Assembly: GCF_014694405.1 (NCBI RefSeq)
Contig: NZ_JAAUWV010000001.1
Coordinates: forward strand, 62,001-126,000
Direction: 5' to 3'
Origin: Pseudoalteromonas sp. S16_S37
GTDB lineage: Bacteria; Pseudomonadota; Gammaproteobacteria; Enterobacterales; Alteromonadaceae
Length of the DNA: 64,000 bases
Shown: one piece after another, positions 46,228 through 54,823 of the stretch
Position numbering within the stretch: the first letter of the stretch is position 1
How the letters are laid out: each line of letters begins with the position of its first letter
Made by a program: the position numbers and the translations under genes
The notes under the pieces: model-generated
Database searches by the model: none
What the model saw: the letters and a program-made list of their open reading frames with translations, nothing else
What the model was told of the DNA's origin: nothing

Positions 46228-46785
46228 ATGAATGAACTGGTTTGGCAGCTCGGGTGGATTTTAAAAGGCTATGAATTAGTCATTTTATTCTGGTTTATTG
46301 CCTCGCATTATCCTCGCCATAAATGGTCATTGTTCTTCACTAAGAAAAAACATCTAACAACACTTCAATTGCATGAAATGCATTCATGTTTTATCACAAC
46401 CGTGATTCTTACGTGTTTTCACTTTTTTGGTAGTGAAATTGAAATGTATATTTTATTATTAGTTTTTGATCTAGAAAGCAAGATAAAAATATTTTACTTG
46501 TCGTTAATGGCGGTAAAATTCTTACTCATTTTAATTGTTTTTTCTGTACACAGACTAAGAGGGTGCCTATTTTCAAAAACAACACGTATTTGTCTTTACT
46601 CAACTCTAGCTTTTATTTGCTTATTGTTTATGCAGCTAATTGCAAGAGGCTATTTTGATTACCATGAACTAAACATGACTTATGTTATCGGGGGATGGTT
46701 ATGTAATTTAGTCATGGTCTCTGCTTTATCTATCTACCCAATTAGGCAAACACTGGGGTATTTTCAAAAGCGCAGCGTGGCTTAA
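46228..46785 (+). CDS. Five-helix membrane protein, paralogue 2
   Basis: 185 residues with the same pattern of hydrophobic segments and shared motifs as its neighbours: HEMHSCFIT, RGCLFSKTTRICLYS, MQLIARGYFDYHEL and YPIRQTLGYFQKRS at the C-terminus. It is closer to paralogue 3 than to paralogue 1, as the shared C-terminal tail and CLFSK segment show. It has its own promoter-like sequence and an RBS AGAGAAG. Function unknown. Confidence 0.75.
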   Translation: MNELVWQLGWILKGYELVILFWFIASHYPRHKWSLFFTKKKHLTTLQLHEMHSCFITTVILTCFHFFGSEIEMYILLLVFDLESKIKIFYLSLMAVKFLLILIVFSVHRLRGCLFSKTTRICLYSTLAFICLLFMQLIARGYFDYHELNMTYVIGGWLCNLVMVSALSIYPIRQTLGYFQKRSVA

Positions 46786-46866
46786 CTGATGTTAGATGGC
46801 GCTTTAGACTTTTCTAACCTGCGAATATTACTACTGATATCACAATAAAAATATGGATGTTTATCA

Positions 46867-47424
46867 ATGAATCTTAACGATTTTCTCTACCATTTAGGAT
46901 GGATTTTTCATGGTTACGAACTAATTATCGTTTTGTGGTTTATTATCACGCAATTTCCTAAACACCGCTGGTCTTTATTTTATGCCAGTCATAGCTCGTT
47001 AAACTCGTTAAAAAAGCATGAAATGCATTCTTGTTTTATGAGTGCAGTGGTAATTATGCTATTTCATACTTTTGGTGGGGAAGTAGAACGGTACTTAGTT
47101 TCGTTGCAGTTTGAACAGGTTAATCGGATAAAAATTTTTTATGCAGGTATGATAGGGTATTTGTTTGTGTACAAACTTACATTGTATACCCTCCATCGGT
47201 TGCGAGGATGTTTGTTTTCAAAAACAGCTCGTATTTGTATGTACATGATTTTCACATGTGAATCGTTTTTGTTCATGCAATTAATCGCCAGAGGTTATTT
47301 TGATTATCATGAATTAGGGATGGTATATGTCTTTGGCGGCTGGATATGTAACATCGTCGCAATTGCCGCTCTGTCTATTTACCCAATCAGGCAAACGCTG
47401 GGGTATTTTCAAAAGCGTAGTTAA
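46867..47424 (+). CDS. Five-helix membrane protein, paralogue 3
   Basis: 185 residues with HEMHSCFMS, RGCLFSKTARICMY, MQLIARGYFDYHEL and an identical YPIRQTLGYFQKRS end. The short 81-nt gap after paralogue 2, with no obvious terminator, suggests co-transcription. The conserved His-Glu and Asp-Tyr-His-Glu clusters on loops flanking helices could bind metal or be catalytic, but this is inference. No database family comes to mind. Confidence 0.75.
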   Translation: MNLNDFLYHLGWIFHGYELIIVLWFIITQFPKHRWSLFYASHSSLNSLKKHEMHSCFMSAVVIMLFHTFGGEVERYLVSLQFEQVNRIKIFYAGMIGYLFVYKLTLYTLHRLRGCLFSKTARICMYMIFTCESFLFMQLIARGYFDYHELGMVYVFGGWICNIVAIAALSIYPIRQTLGYFQKRS

Positions 47425-47557
47425 AATCCCTTGGGGGGTGTTAAAACGGCTTCTCTCACCGACGAATTCCTAATACGTTTATGACGTCTAATGTACATAG
47501 CTTAATCACATCAAGGTGATATATGCTGGGCTAAGCAAAAAATAAAGGAATAAGGCG

Positions 47558-48328
47558 ATGAAATTAACTAGTAACACCATTTTAATTACCGGGGGCAGCC
47601 GCGGTATTGGGCTTGAAATAGCCAAAGCTTTTTTAGCACTTGGTAATAATACCGTGATTATTACGGGTCGTAATGAGCAGCAGTTGCAACAAGTACGCAA
47701 AGAACTCAAAGAGGTTATCACCATAAAAAGTGATGTCAGCAATATTGACGATATTCGTAATCTATACAGTGAGGTGGCAAAGCAATATCCCACGCTGAAT
47801 ATGCTGATTAATAATGCAGGGGTGATGAAAAAGATTAACCTGCAGGCTCAAGGTGATGATCTGCAAGCACTCACCAAAGAGATAGATATTAACGTGAAAG
47901 GGCCTATTTGGATGGTAGATACATTTTTGCCATTGCTTAAGCAAAACCCCAATGCCGCTATTGTTAATGTGTCATCGGCTTTGGCGTTTGTACCTATGCC
48001 TGTTGCACCTGTGTATAGTGCCACCAAATCAGCGCTTCATTTTTATACTTTGTCTTTACGAGCGCAGTTAAAAAACACGGGTATAAAGGTGTTTGAGTTA
48101 GCCCCTCCTGGCACGAAAACCGAGTTACTAGATGAGTTTACTGATGCTGATTTACAAGGCAGTAAGCCGATGACGGTGCAAGCTTTGGTTAGCGATTTTA
48201 TGAAGGGCTTGTCAAAAAACAGCTATGAAATAACACCAGGTCAGGCAAGTTTACTGAAGTTTATGGGCCGCTTTTTCCCTAATCTGATTTTAAAGGAAAT
48301 GAGTAAAAGCGTAGATGAAATGAAATAA
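47558..48328 (+). CDS. Short-chain dehydrogenase/reductase (DltE-like)
   Basis: A 256-residue SDR. The Rossmann motif is TGGSRGIGLEIAKAF, the Asp of the cofactor site is in SDVSNID, then NNAGVM, the catalytic Ser in NVSSALAFVP and YSATKSA (Tyr-x-x-x-Lys). The PPGTKTELLDEF and C-terminal extension place it with DltE-like SDRs. The substrate is unknown. It has an AAAGGAATAAGGCG ribosome site. It ends in a hairpin shared with the convergent RND gene. Confidence 0.86.
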   Translation: MKLTSNTILITGGSRGIGLEIAKAFLALGNNTVIITGRNEQQLQQVRKELKEVITIKSDVSNIDDIRNLYSEVAKQYPTLNMLINNAGVMKKINLQAQGDDLQALTKEIDINVKGPIWMVDTFLPLLKQNPNAAIVNVSSALAFVPMPVAPVYSATKSALHFYTLSLRAQLKNTGIKVFELAPPGTKTELLDEFTDADLQGSKPMTVQALVSDFMKGLSKNSYEITPGQASLLKFMGRFFPNLILKEMSKSVDEMK

Positions 48329-48334
48329 CGTGGT

Positions 48335-48366
48335 ATCGGGTAAGACAACCTTACCCGATCTGTTTT
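48335..48366. terminator. Bidirectional terminator between the SDR and the RND pump
   Basis: A perfect 10-bp stem ATCGGGTAAG/CTTACCCGAT with an ACAAC loop, followed by CTGTTTT on the plus strand; it lies just before the RND stop. Confidence 0.75.
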
Positions 48367-48368
48367 AA

Positions 48369-51300
48369 CTATAATGCTTTTGCTTTGTTAGTTTGATGAG
48401 CCTTGGCAAATGAGAACTCCCGCATAGATACAAACGCTTTTATATCAGAGGAAATAATCAACAGCGTAGGCATCAGCACCAAGCAAATTGCCGTTGCAAA
48501 TAATAACCCGTAAGCCAGTGATACCGCAGCGGGGATCAAGTATTGCGCTTGCTCTGAGGTTTCATTCAGAAGCGGCAATAACCCCGCAAAGGTAGTGATG
48601 GTGGTTAAGAAAATAGCCCTAAAACGGTCTAAGCAAGCTTGTCTTACCGCATCTACTTTACTGTCTAGTTCATGGCAAAGCTGATTGTATCGATTGACGA
48701 TTAATAAGCTGTCGTTCACCACAACCCCAGAGAGCGTGAGCATACCTAGCCATGAGTAAAGGCTAACACTTAAGCCTAACCACACGTGTCCTAGTATTGC
48801 TCCCACAAGGCCAAAAGGCACCGAAAATACAATCAATAAAGGCTGGCCGTAGCGTTTTAATGGAATGGCCAGTAGTACATAAATCAGCGCGATTGCTACG
48901 ATAAAGGCAACCCCTAAACCTTTGGTTGACTCAACGTTTTGCTCAAGCTCTCCCGCGCGTTTTAGGCCCGCACCTGGATACTGAGACTGCACATGGCTTG
49001 CAAACACTGACTCTAACTCGGTATAGAGTTGCTCTGGTGACAGCACGCTTTTATCAACGTCAATTTTTAACGAGCGGGTCAGTTCACCATTAAAGCGAGT
49101 TAGGGTGTTATTGACCGTGGTGGTTTCAACATTCGCTACCGCTGACAGTGGAATTGGCTGCCCTTGCTCGTTATAAATATACAGCGAGTTGAGATCGGAG
49201 CGTGAGTCACGTAGTTGCTGATGCAGTGTTAAATACATTTTTACGCGATGCTCATCACGATAAAAGCGGTCAAGCTCCAATCCGCCATATGCTGTCGCCA
49301 GTTGCTCAGAGAGCATACGATGAGTAATACCAAACAATTGTGCTTCAGGTTTTAGCGTAAAGGTGAGCTGCGGCATAGACGATAAGTTTTCTTCAAGCAC
49401 ATTGTTCACGCCTTCTTGGCGTGCTAACCACTGTTTGGTGTAGTCACTGATCTCATTAAGCACGCTCAGATCAGGATGACTGAGGCGAATATAAGTACCA
49501 GCCCCTGTGCCTTCTAATGAGACAGTTACCTCAACACTTTGCAGTGCTTCAACGTTCAGTAGTTCTTTGCGCCATTGGTTTGCCACTTGTTTTAGGTTGA
49601 TATTGGCGCGTTCACTGCGCTGTATCGGCTCAGCAAATACCAGTATGTTGCCTTGCTCAAACGTTACCGTCATTGCTTTTTCAATAATATCACCGCTTAG
49701 CTGGTACTGCTGCTTGTATTGCTCATTAATACGCGCTCTAACGGCTTTGACTTGTTGTTCGGCTTTTTGTAGCAACGACACTGGAACGTTTTGCTCTAAA
49801 TTTAGCTCAAGAATGATCAAATCACTGGGCACATCAGGGAACATCACGCTGCGAATAGAACCATTTTGCAAGCTTCCTAAAATGCCTAACACCAGTGTAA
49901 AAAAGCCTATCAAGCATACGTAGCGGTATCTTAAACATGCATCCAGCACTGGGCGATACAGTTTATGGGCAAACAACTCGAGCAATTTGCGCGGGTAAAC
50001 GGTGAGCTTTCTAGTGAATGACTTTGCATCGTTATCAAACTTTAAAGAACGTAAATGGGCAGGTAGAATAAATTTTGACTCAAGCAGTGAAAACAATAAG
50101 GCAATGATCACAACCCATGCAAAGCCGGCAAATAAACGCCCGGTTTCAGACGGAAAACGGGTCATCGGTAAAAGGGCGGCAACCGTCGTCAATACCCCAA
50201 AAATAGTTGGAATAGCAACGCGCTCGGTGCCCTTGATGGTTGACTCAATTGAGGCGCCATGTTTTTCTTTGTAACTGTAAATACTCTCACCTACCACAAC
50301 GGCGTCATCAACTAAAATACCCAGCACCAGAATAAAACCAAAGGTGGTTACTTCGTTAATGGTGTATTGAAAGCCAAGCTCGCCTAACACAATAAAAGTA
50401 CCCGCGATTGCCACTGGCAAGCCCATGGCAACCCAAAAAGCCAAGCGCATATTCAAAAACAACGTCAAAATTATAAAGACCAGAACAAACCCTTGTATCG
50501 CATTGTTTTGTAACAAGTCTAATCGCTCTTGAACGTAGTTGGCGGCGTTAAACCAAATAGTGATGTCTAAGTTACTAGGTAGGGTTGCTTTGATCTCCTC
50601 CACGGCGAGTTTTGTTTGCTCTGAGATCTCAAGCACATCGCTGGTGGCAGACATTTTAACTGCAAAGCCCATGGTCGGCTTATTATTAAAAGTTACATTT
50701 GAGTCATGCTCGGTGATGTCGTCTTTAATATCAGCAACATCAGATAAATAAATAATGTGGCCCTGCTCAGTTACGCTGACCACCAAGTCGGAAAGCATTT
50801 TTTCAGTTTCAGCAACGTGATCAGAGTAGAGCAAATATTTACCATTCGGCGTTTTTAAAATACCACTTTTAGCACGCACCGATTGTTTGGCAATTGCCTC
50901 TGAAATATGGTCAAAGCTCAGTCCATATTGGCGCATTTTGTATGGGTCAATTTGAATATAAACGGCATAAGAATGCGCGCCATATTCTTCAATTTTTTGA
51001 ATAGCAGGGTAGCTTAGTAGCTTTTGTTTTACCGCCTCACCTACTTTAATCATGCTATCTGGGTCGGTGTCACCATGAAGCTGTACCAGCAAGGCGTCAA
51101 ACACCAGCGTTTCTTGGTAAATTTGCGGGCGCTCAGCCAGCACTGGCCAGTCGTAAATACTATCGATACTTGACTTTACATCCGCCATTAAACGGTTCAT
51201 ATCATAATCAAGTTGCTTAACAATGGTAACAGTCAGACTGTTTTGTCCTGCAACACTGTTGATTGACTTTATGCCACTGATCCCTTCAAGCGCGCGGTCA

Positions 51301-51494
51301 ATTTTTTGGCCGATTTCTCGGTCAACCTGATCGGCCGTTTTACCTTCATAATAGGTTGAAATAATCAGTTGGTTTGAAGGCAACTTGGGAACAATCTCTT
51401 TACGCATGTTGTTGGCGCTGAGCAAGCCGCCCAGCAACAAAAACATCATTAATAAGTTAGAGGCAATCGGATGGCGGATAAACCACTGGATCAT
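48369..51494 (-). CDS. RND-family efflux pump permease
   Basis: A 1041-residue resistance-nodulation-division permease. It has the helix-1 start IRHPIASNLLMMFLLLGG, two large periplasmic loops and about 12 helices. The intramembrane acidic pair motif is LGILVDDAVVVGES in helix 4, and the second repeat has SGVVVNDSLLIVNRYN. It is of the hydrophobic/amphiphilic efflux type (AcrB-MexF-like), probably forming a tripartite complex with the adaptor next to it and an unlinked TolC. The stop of the adaptor gene overlaps its ATG by 4 nt. Confidence 0.93.
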   Translation of the reverse strand: MIQWFIRHPIASNLLMMFLLLGGLLSANNMRKEIVPKLPSNQLIISTYYEGKTADQVDREIGQKIDRALEGISGIKSINSVAGQNSLTVTIVKQLDYDMNRLMADVKSSIDSIYDWPVLAERPQIYQETLVFDALLVQLHGDTDPDSMIKVGEAVKQKLLSYPAIQKIEEYGAHSYAVYIQIDPYKMRQYGLSFDHISEAIAKQSVRAKSGILKTPNGKYLLYSDHVAETEKMLSDLVVSVTEQGHIIYLSDVADIKDDITEHDSNVTFNNKPTMGFAVKMSATSDVLEISEQTKLAVEEIKATLPSNLDITIWFNAANYVQERLDLLQNNAIQGFVLVFIILTLFLNMRLAFWVAMGLPVAIAGTFIVLGELGFQYTINEVTTFGFILVLGILVDDAVVVGESIYSYKEKHGASIESTIKGTERVAIPTIFGVLTTVAALLPMTRFPSETGRLFAGFAWVVIIALLFSLLESKFILPAHLRSLKFDNDAKSFTRKLTVYPRKLLELFAHKLYRPVLDACLRYRYVCLIGFFTLVLGILGSLQNGSIRSVMFPDVPSDLIILELNLEQNVPVSLLQKAEQQVKAVRARINEQYKQQYQLSGDIIEKAMTVTFEQGNILVFAEPIQRSERANINLKQVANQWRKELLNVEALQSVEVTVSLEGTGAGTYIRLSHPDLSVLNEISDYTKQWLARQEGVNNVLEENLSSMPQLTFTLKPEAQLFGITHRMLSEQLATAYGGLELDRFYRDEHRVKMYLTLHQQLRDSRSDLNSLYIYNEQGQPIPLSAVANVETTTVNNTLTRFNGELTRSLKIDVDKSVLSPEQLYTELESVFASHVQSQYPGAGLKRAGELEQNVESTKGLGVAFIVAIALIYVLLAIPLKRYGQPLLIVFSVPFGLVGAILGHVWLGLSVSLYSWLGMLTLSGVVVNDSLLIVNRYNQLCHELDSKVDAVRQACLDRFRAIFLTTITTFAGLLPLLNETSEQAQYLIPAAVSLAYGLLFATAICLVLMPTLLIISSDIKAFVSMREFSFAKAHQTNKAKAL

Positions 51495-52603
51495 AACGCC
51501 TCCTTGCTCTGAATCGAATCGTTAGGAGCAGAGTCTTTTACGGCGAGTTGCATACCTTGACTTAAGTAACTTCTAGGAAATTCTACAACGCGCTTAAATT
51601 GCGTGTTTTGCATGGGGAAATACACCATGCCATCATTGATGGTAAATTCTTTTAACTTGTGACGATACGCTTTATTTTGCTCGTCGATTAGCCAAATTTC
51701 GTATTTTTCTGTCAATGCTGATTCTGGTGCTGAGTAGGTGAACTGCCAATTTTTATGCGGAAGTTGCACATAAACGTTTTCACCAAACATTGGCAAGCTG
51801 TTGTGTTCACTGTCGATACTTACATACAAGGTACGTTGTTGGTTTTCACTAAAGTGACTGACCCCAGTCACCTTGCCATGCCAACTTTTTAGTTTGTTTA
51901 AACTAAACACCTCAACTTGTTTGCTTAGTAAAGGCTGTTCTAAGTCATCGAACTCTTCGATATTAATAGGAACACGAATTTCACGTGTTGCTTTAGGTAA
52001 TGCTGATGCCACACTGGTGCCCGCTGCAACATACTCACCTAGATTGGTTTTTATTTGCACCAGCTCACCTTCAAATGGCAGTGCTATAATTGTGCGTTTT
52101 AAATCAACTTCGGCTTGCTTAACTTGTAGTTCAGCAAGTTTTAGCTGACTTTGCGCCGACTTAACCACCAAGCTGTTGGCGTCGTACTGAGTTTGTGCGT
52201 TTTTTAAATTCGTTTTGGCCTCTAGCAACTGCGACTGTGCATTAGCCAGTGCCACTTCGTATGGTAATGGGTCAACATGAAGTAAAGGGCTGTTCTTATC
52301 AAGTAGTTGACCCTTACGAAAAGAGTCTGTTACCGAGATAATACGCCCAGATACATCACTCATCACCTCGGTGATCTTCAGTGGCTCAACATAACCCAAG
52401 CGCATTAAGCTGGGTAATTGCGAAATGGGTTTAATCTCAACCACAGAAGCTACGTGTAGACTCGGTTCTGAGTTAGTCGCAGGTGACATGACGTTAGCTT
52501 GCTCCGCCTTTTCTAGCTCATCTAACACCACTAGTAAAATAAACAATGCGAATACCGTGGCAATCGCTTGTCTTACTCGTAAACTCGAAAATATACGCTT
52601 CAT
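51491..52603 (-). CDS. RND efflux periplasmic adaptor (membrane fusion protein)
   Basis: 370 residues. The start is ATG 52603, which has GGAGC just upstream; TTG 52615 would extend it by four residues. An N-terminal helix (AIATVFALFILLVVLDEL) anchors it, followed by biotinyl-lipoyl, alpha-hairpin (PLPYEVALANAQSQLLEAKTNL) and beta-barrel domains. It couples the RND permease to the outer-membrane channel. It is cotranslated with the permease, and the DUF2141 gene lies 20 nt upstream of its start on the same strand. Confidence 0.9.
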   Translation of the reverse strand: MKRIFSSLRVRQAIATVFALFILLVVLDELEKAEQANVMSPATNSEPSLHVASVVEIKPISQLPSLMRLGYVEPLKITEVMSDVSGRIISVTDSFRKGQLLDKNSPLLHVDPLPYEVALANAQSQLLEAKTNLKNAQTQYDANSLVVKSAQSQLKLAELQVKQAEVDLKRTIIALPFEGELVQIKTNLGEYVAAGTSVASALPKATREIRVPINIEEFDDLEQPLLSKQVEVFSLNKLKSWHGKVTGVSHFSENQQRTLYVSIDSEHNSLPMFGENVYVQLPHKNWQFTYSAPESALTEKYEIWLIDEQNKAYRHKLKEFTINDGMVYFPMQNTQFKRVVEFPRSYLSQGMQLAVKDSAPNDSIQSKEAL

Positions 52604-52622
52604 AGCAAGCTCCAATCATCTT

Positions 52623-53060
52623 CTACTGTAAATTAATAAATACTTGCGCTAACTGACTGTTAAACGTGAATTTGCTTTGTACAAAGGTGGGCGACTGATT
52701 TTGTGCTAAGTCAACGCCGCTTACAGCGAGCTTTTCTTTTGGGGCACCCAAAAAGTTTTCGTCTAGCTCTTTGTTTTTATTTTCGTCGTGGTAAGCAAAA
52801 ATGGCATATTCGCCGTGCTGCAGTTTGTCGAACTTACACAGCGCCTTTAACTTATCTATAGTTTGTCTACATACCGCAATAGGGGTTTCTTTTGAGTCAA
52901 ACTGGGCGGCATTGTTCATTAATGTGACTTGTATTTCGCCATCATCATTTTTTGCTGAATTAACAACAACCTCAAGAACACCTTCTTGTTCTGGTGTTGG
53001 GTTGGCTGATGCCAATGCGGGTAATAACATGGCACAAAGTAGGGTAGTTCGAATCAACAT
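52623..53060 (-). CDS. DUF2141 family exported protein
   Basis: 145 residues with a signal peptide (LIRTTLLCAMLLPALASA). The mature part is beta-rich and contains IAVCRQTI, CKFDKLQHGEYAIFAYHDENKNKELD and FLGAPKE, typical of DUF2141. Family proteins are of unknown function and often accompany outer-membrane or efflux genes. It lies immediately upstream of the adaptor and permease, so it is probably the first gene of a three-gene operon. Confidence 0.82.
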   Translation of the reverse strand: MLIRTTLLCAMLLPALASANPTPEQEGVLEVVVNSAKNDDGEIQVTLMNNAAQFDSKETPIAVCRQTIDKLKALCKFDKLQHGEYAIFAYHDENKNKELDENFLGAPKEKLAVSGVDLAQNQSPTFVQSKFTFNSQLAQVFINLQ

Positions 53061-53376
53061 GGTTCTCTCCTTGTTTATGGTAAATTCAAAGACAAATTTA
53101 TGCTTTTATAGATGAGCATAATACGGGCTAATAACATGCGGGTCAGTAAGCCTTTGTAAAGGCTTTTGTAATCAAAAAATACTGTGGGTTTATGGTTTTA
53201 ACTAGTTGTAAGTCTGAGGGATTTGGTTGTTTTTAGTATTTTTTATTAGTCAAAAAAAACACTGCTACTGATAATTTAATGCAGAGTATGGTGTGCTGGG
53301 TATTGAATATATGCGAATAAAGGAGAAAGCGATAACACGTGTACTTTCTCCTGCTTATATCTAATGGAGTGAGATA
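53061..53376. other. 316-bp intergenic region between mipA-like and DUF2141 genes
   Basis: AT-rich and without genes. It includes the minus-strand terminator at 53322-53351 and, nearer 53061, the presumed promoter of the DUF2141-adaptor-RND operon. Nothing else clear was seen. Confidence 0.5.
53322..53351 (-). terminator. Terminator of the MipA/OmpV-like gene
   Basis: GGAGAAAG/CTTTCTCC stem with a 14-nt loop containing CACGTG. On the minus strand it is followed by TTTATT. Confidence 0.75.
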
Positions 53377-54129
53377 TTAGAAACTGTATACAAAGCCAAT
53401 TGATGCGCCATAACCCATGTCTTTGTCATTATCTATCAGCGGGCTATTTTTTACTTCATCATCCAGTGAGTAGGCACTGATCTCGCTAAATAGCGTTACG
53501 CTAGCTGTTAGCTTGTAATCTAAAGAGAGTGCAGCACCAAAGGTAGAGGCTGCATCAGGTGTATAGGCAGCACGTGTTGCCGTTACTTCTTTTGTTTTAA
53601 CACCATAGTAGTAGTTGATTAAGTCGTCACTTTGCCAGCGCCAGAAAACACTGGGTGTGATGGTGAGTGCTTTGCCTTCAATTGGGTATGCCCAAATCGC
53701 AGACACCTCGTTACCCTCTGAAGTGCCAGTTACGTCAGCAAGCCACTCCAACGACAAGAAACCAATTTCTTCATTGTAAAAATTGATACTTGCGCCCAAA
53801 TCAAAGCCGATGTCTCTGTCGTCCATGCCTTTAAATGTAGCGTTATCATCAGCATCATAGCCTTGTAGTCTGAGTGCGCCAATTGCGCTTACCCACATAT
53901 TGCTGCTGATTGGCAAATGAAATTCGCCGCGAGTAGGCGATAAGCTGAAGCTTTCACCTTCGTACATTAGCACCGGTAGCAAATAAACTTCGGTGTCGAT
54001 GTCTTTATATTCAGTTGAGCCATTAAATAGCCCCAAGCCAATGCCAAAATTACCTTGCGCTTGTGCTGTACCAGTGGCCCCTAATAAAAGCGCCGATGTT
54101 AATGTCAGCGTGTACAAATGCTTTTTCAT
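53377..54129 (-). CDS. MipA/OmpV-family outer-membrane protein
   Basis: 250 residues. The start is ATG 54129, eight nt after AAGGA; the frame opens earlier with a TTG at 54147. A signal peptide (LTLTSALLLGATGTAQA) leads to a small beta barrel with GNFGIGLGLFNGSTEYKDID, LPVLMYEGESFSLSPTRGEF and the final GYGASIGFVYSF (C-terminal Phe). OmpV/MipA proteins are linked to murein hydrolase scaffolding or osmotic and drug response. It is monocistronic, with a terminator 26 nt after the stop, and divergent from the synthetase gene. Confidence 0.86.
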   Translation of the reverse strand: MKKHLYTLTLTSALLLGATGTAQAQGNFGIGLGLFNGSTEYKDIDTEVYLLPVLMYEGESFSLSPTRGEFHLPISSNMWVSAIGALRLQGYDADDNATFKGMDDRDIGFDLGASINFYNEEIGFLSLEWLADVTGTSEGNEVSAIWAYPIEGKALTITPSVFWRWQSDDLINYYYGVKTKEVTATRAAYTPDAASTFGAALSLDYKLTASVTLFSEISAYSLDDEVKNSPLIDNDKDMGYGASIGFVYSF

Positions 54130-54823
54130 TTCGTATTTCCTTTTCAATCTTAGCTGTGTTCACAGAGATAGTTGCTGAACTAAGCCCACGCTTTAAGTTG
54201 CTTGAGCTGTTCGTTCACAGCACTGATTTCCTTCAAAAATGAAAATTGGCGTGCTGTTGTAATGCAATACATTGGATGAACGCTCGTTGGTAAAGTGTGC
54301 GAAAACGCTGTTTACATTTGAGCATATGAGCATCAGTTGTATTTACGGGACCTAAGATACTCAGTGCCAAAATACAATTCAGTAAGCGATTGTAAGGACC
54401 TGTAGTTTCTTTAAACAGCTGAGTATATGATATGTATACCCAATAAAGGTAAACATCTTATTTTTCATGGCTTTGAAAGGGTTTTATGATTTTTGTCATA
54501 TTTTTTTAAAGCATGTTGAAGTATGAAATTTGTTATTTTTTATGCAACAAAAATAGAGCAACCTATTGTTTTTTAAATTGTTAAATTGCCTTTTTAAAGA
54601 TTTTAACAATTTTAAACATTTGGGGAACGAGATGTGTGGGTGTTTTTTATTTGGGTACATTTAGCTTTGTACAATAACAATGCTCATGGTGCTGTGAATT
54701 AGCTAACGCCAATCTAGTTGAGTTTAGAGCGGTAAATACAGCTTAGTTTTAATGATCATATGTCAAACAAGATATATGCAATCGCGCTGCGCGCTTTTAC
54801 AAAAAGTTTAGGGAATTGGAACA
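54130..54823. other. 694-bp divergent intergenic region upstream of the NRPS
   Basis: AT-rich with no gene-sized frame. It must hold the promoters of the MipA-like gene (left) and the NRPS (right). A TACAAT at 54670-54675 is a possible -10 but without a convincing -35. A GC-rich palindrome (GCGCTGCGCGC, about 54784-54794) lies near the NRPS start. No regulator binding site could be named. Confidence 0.5.
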
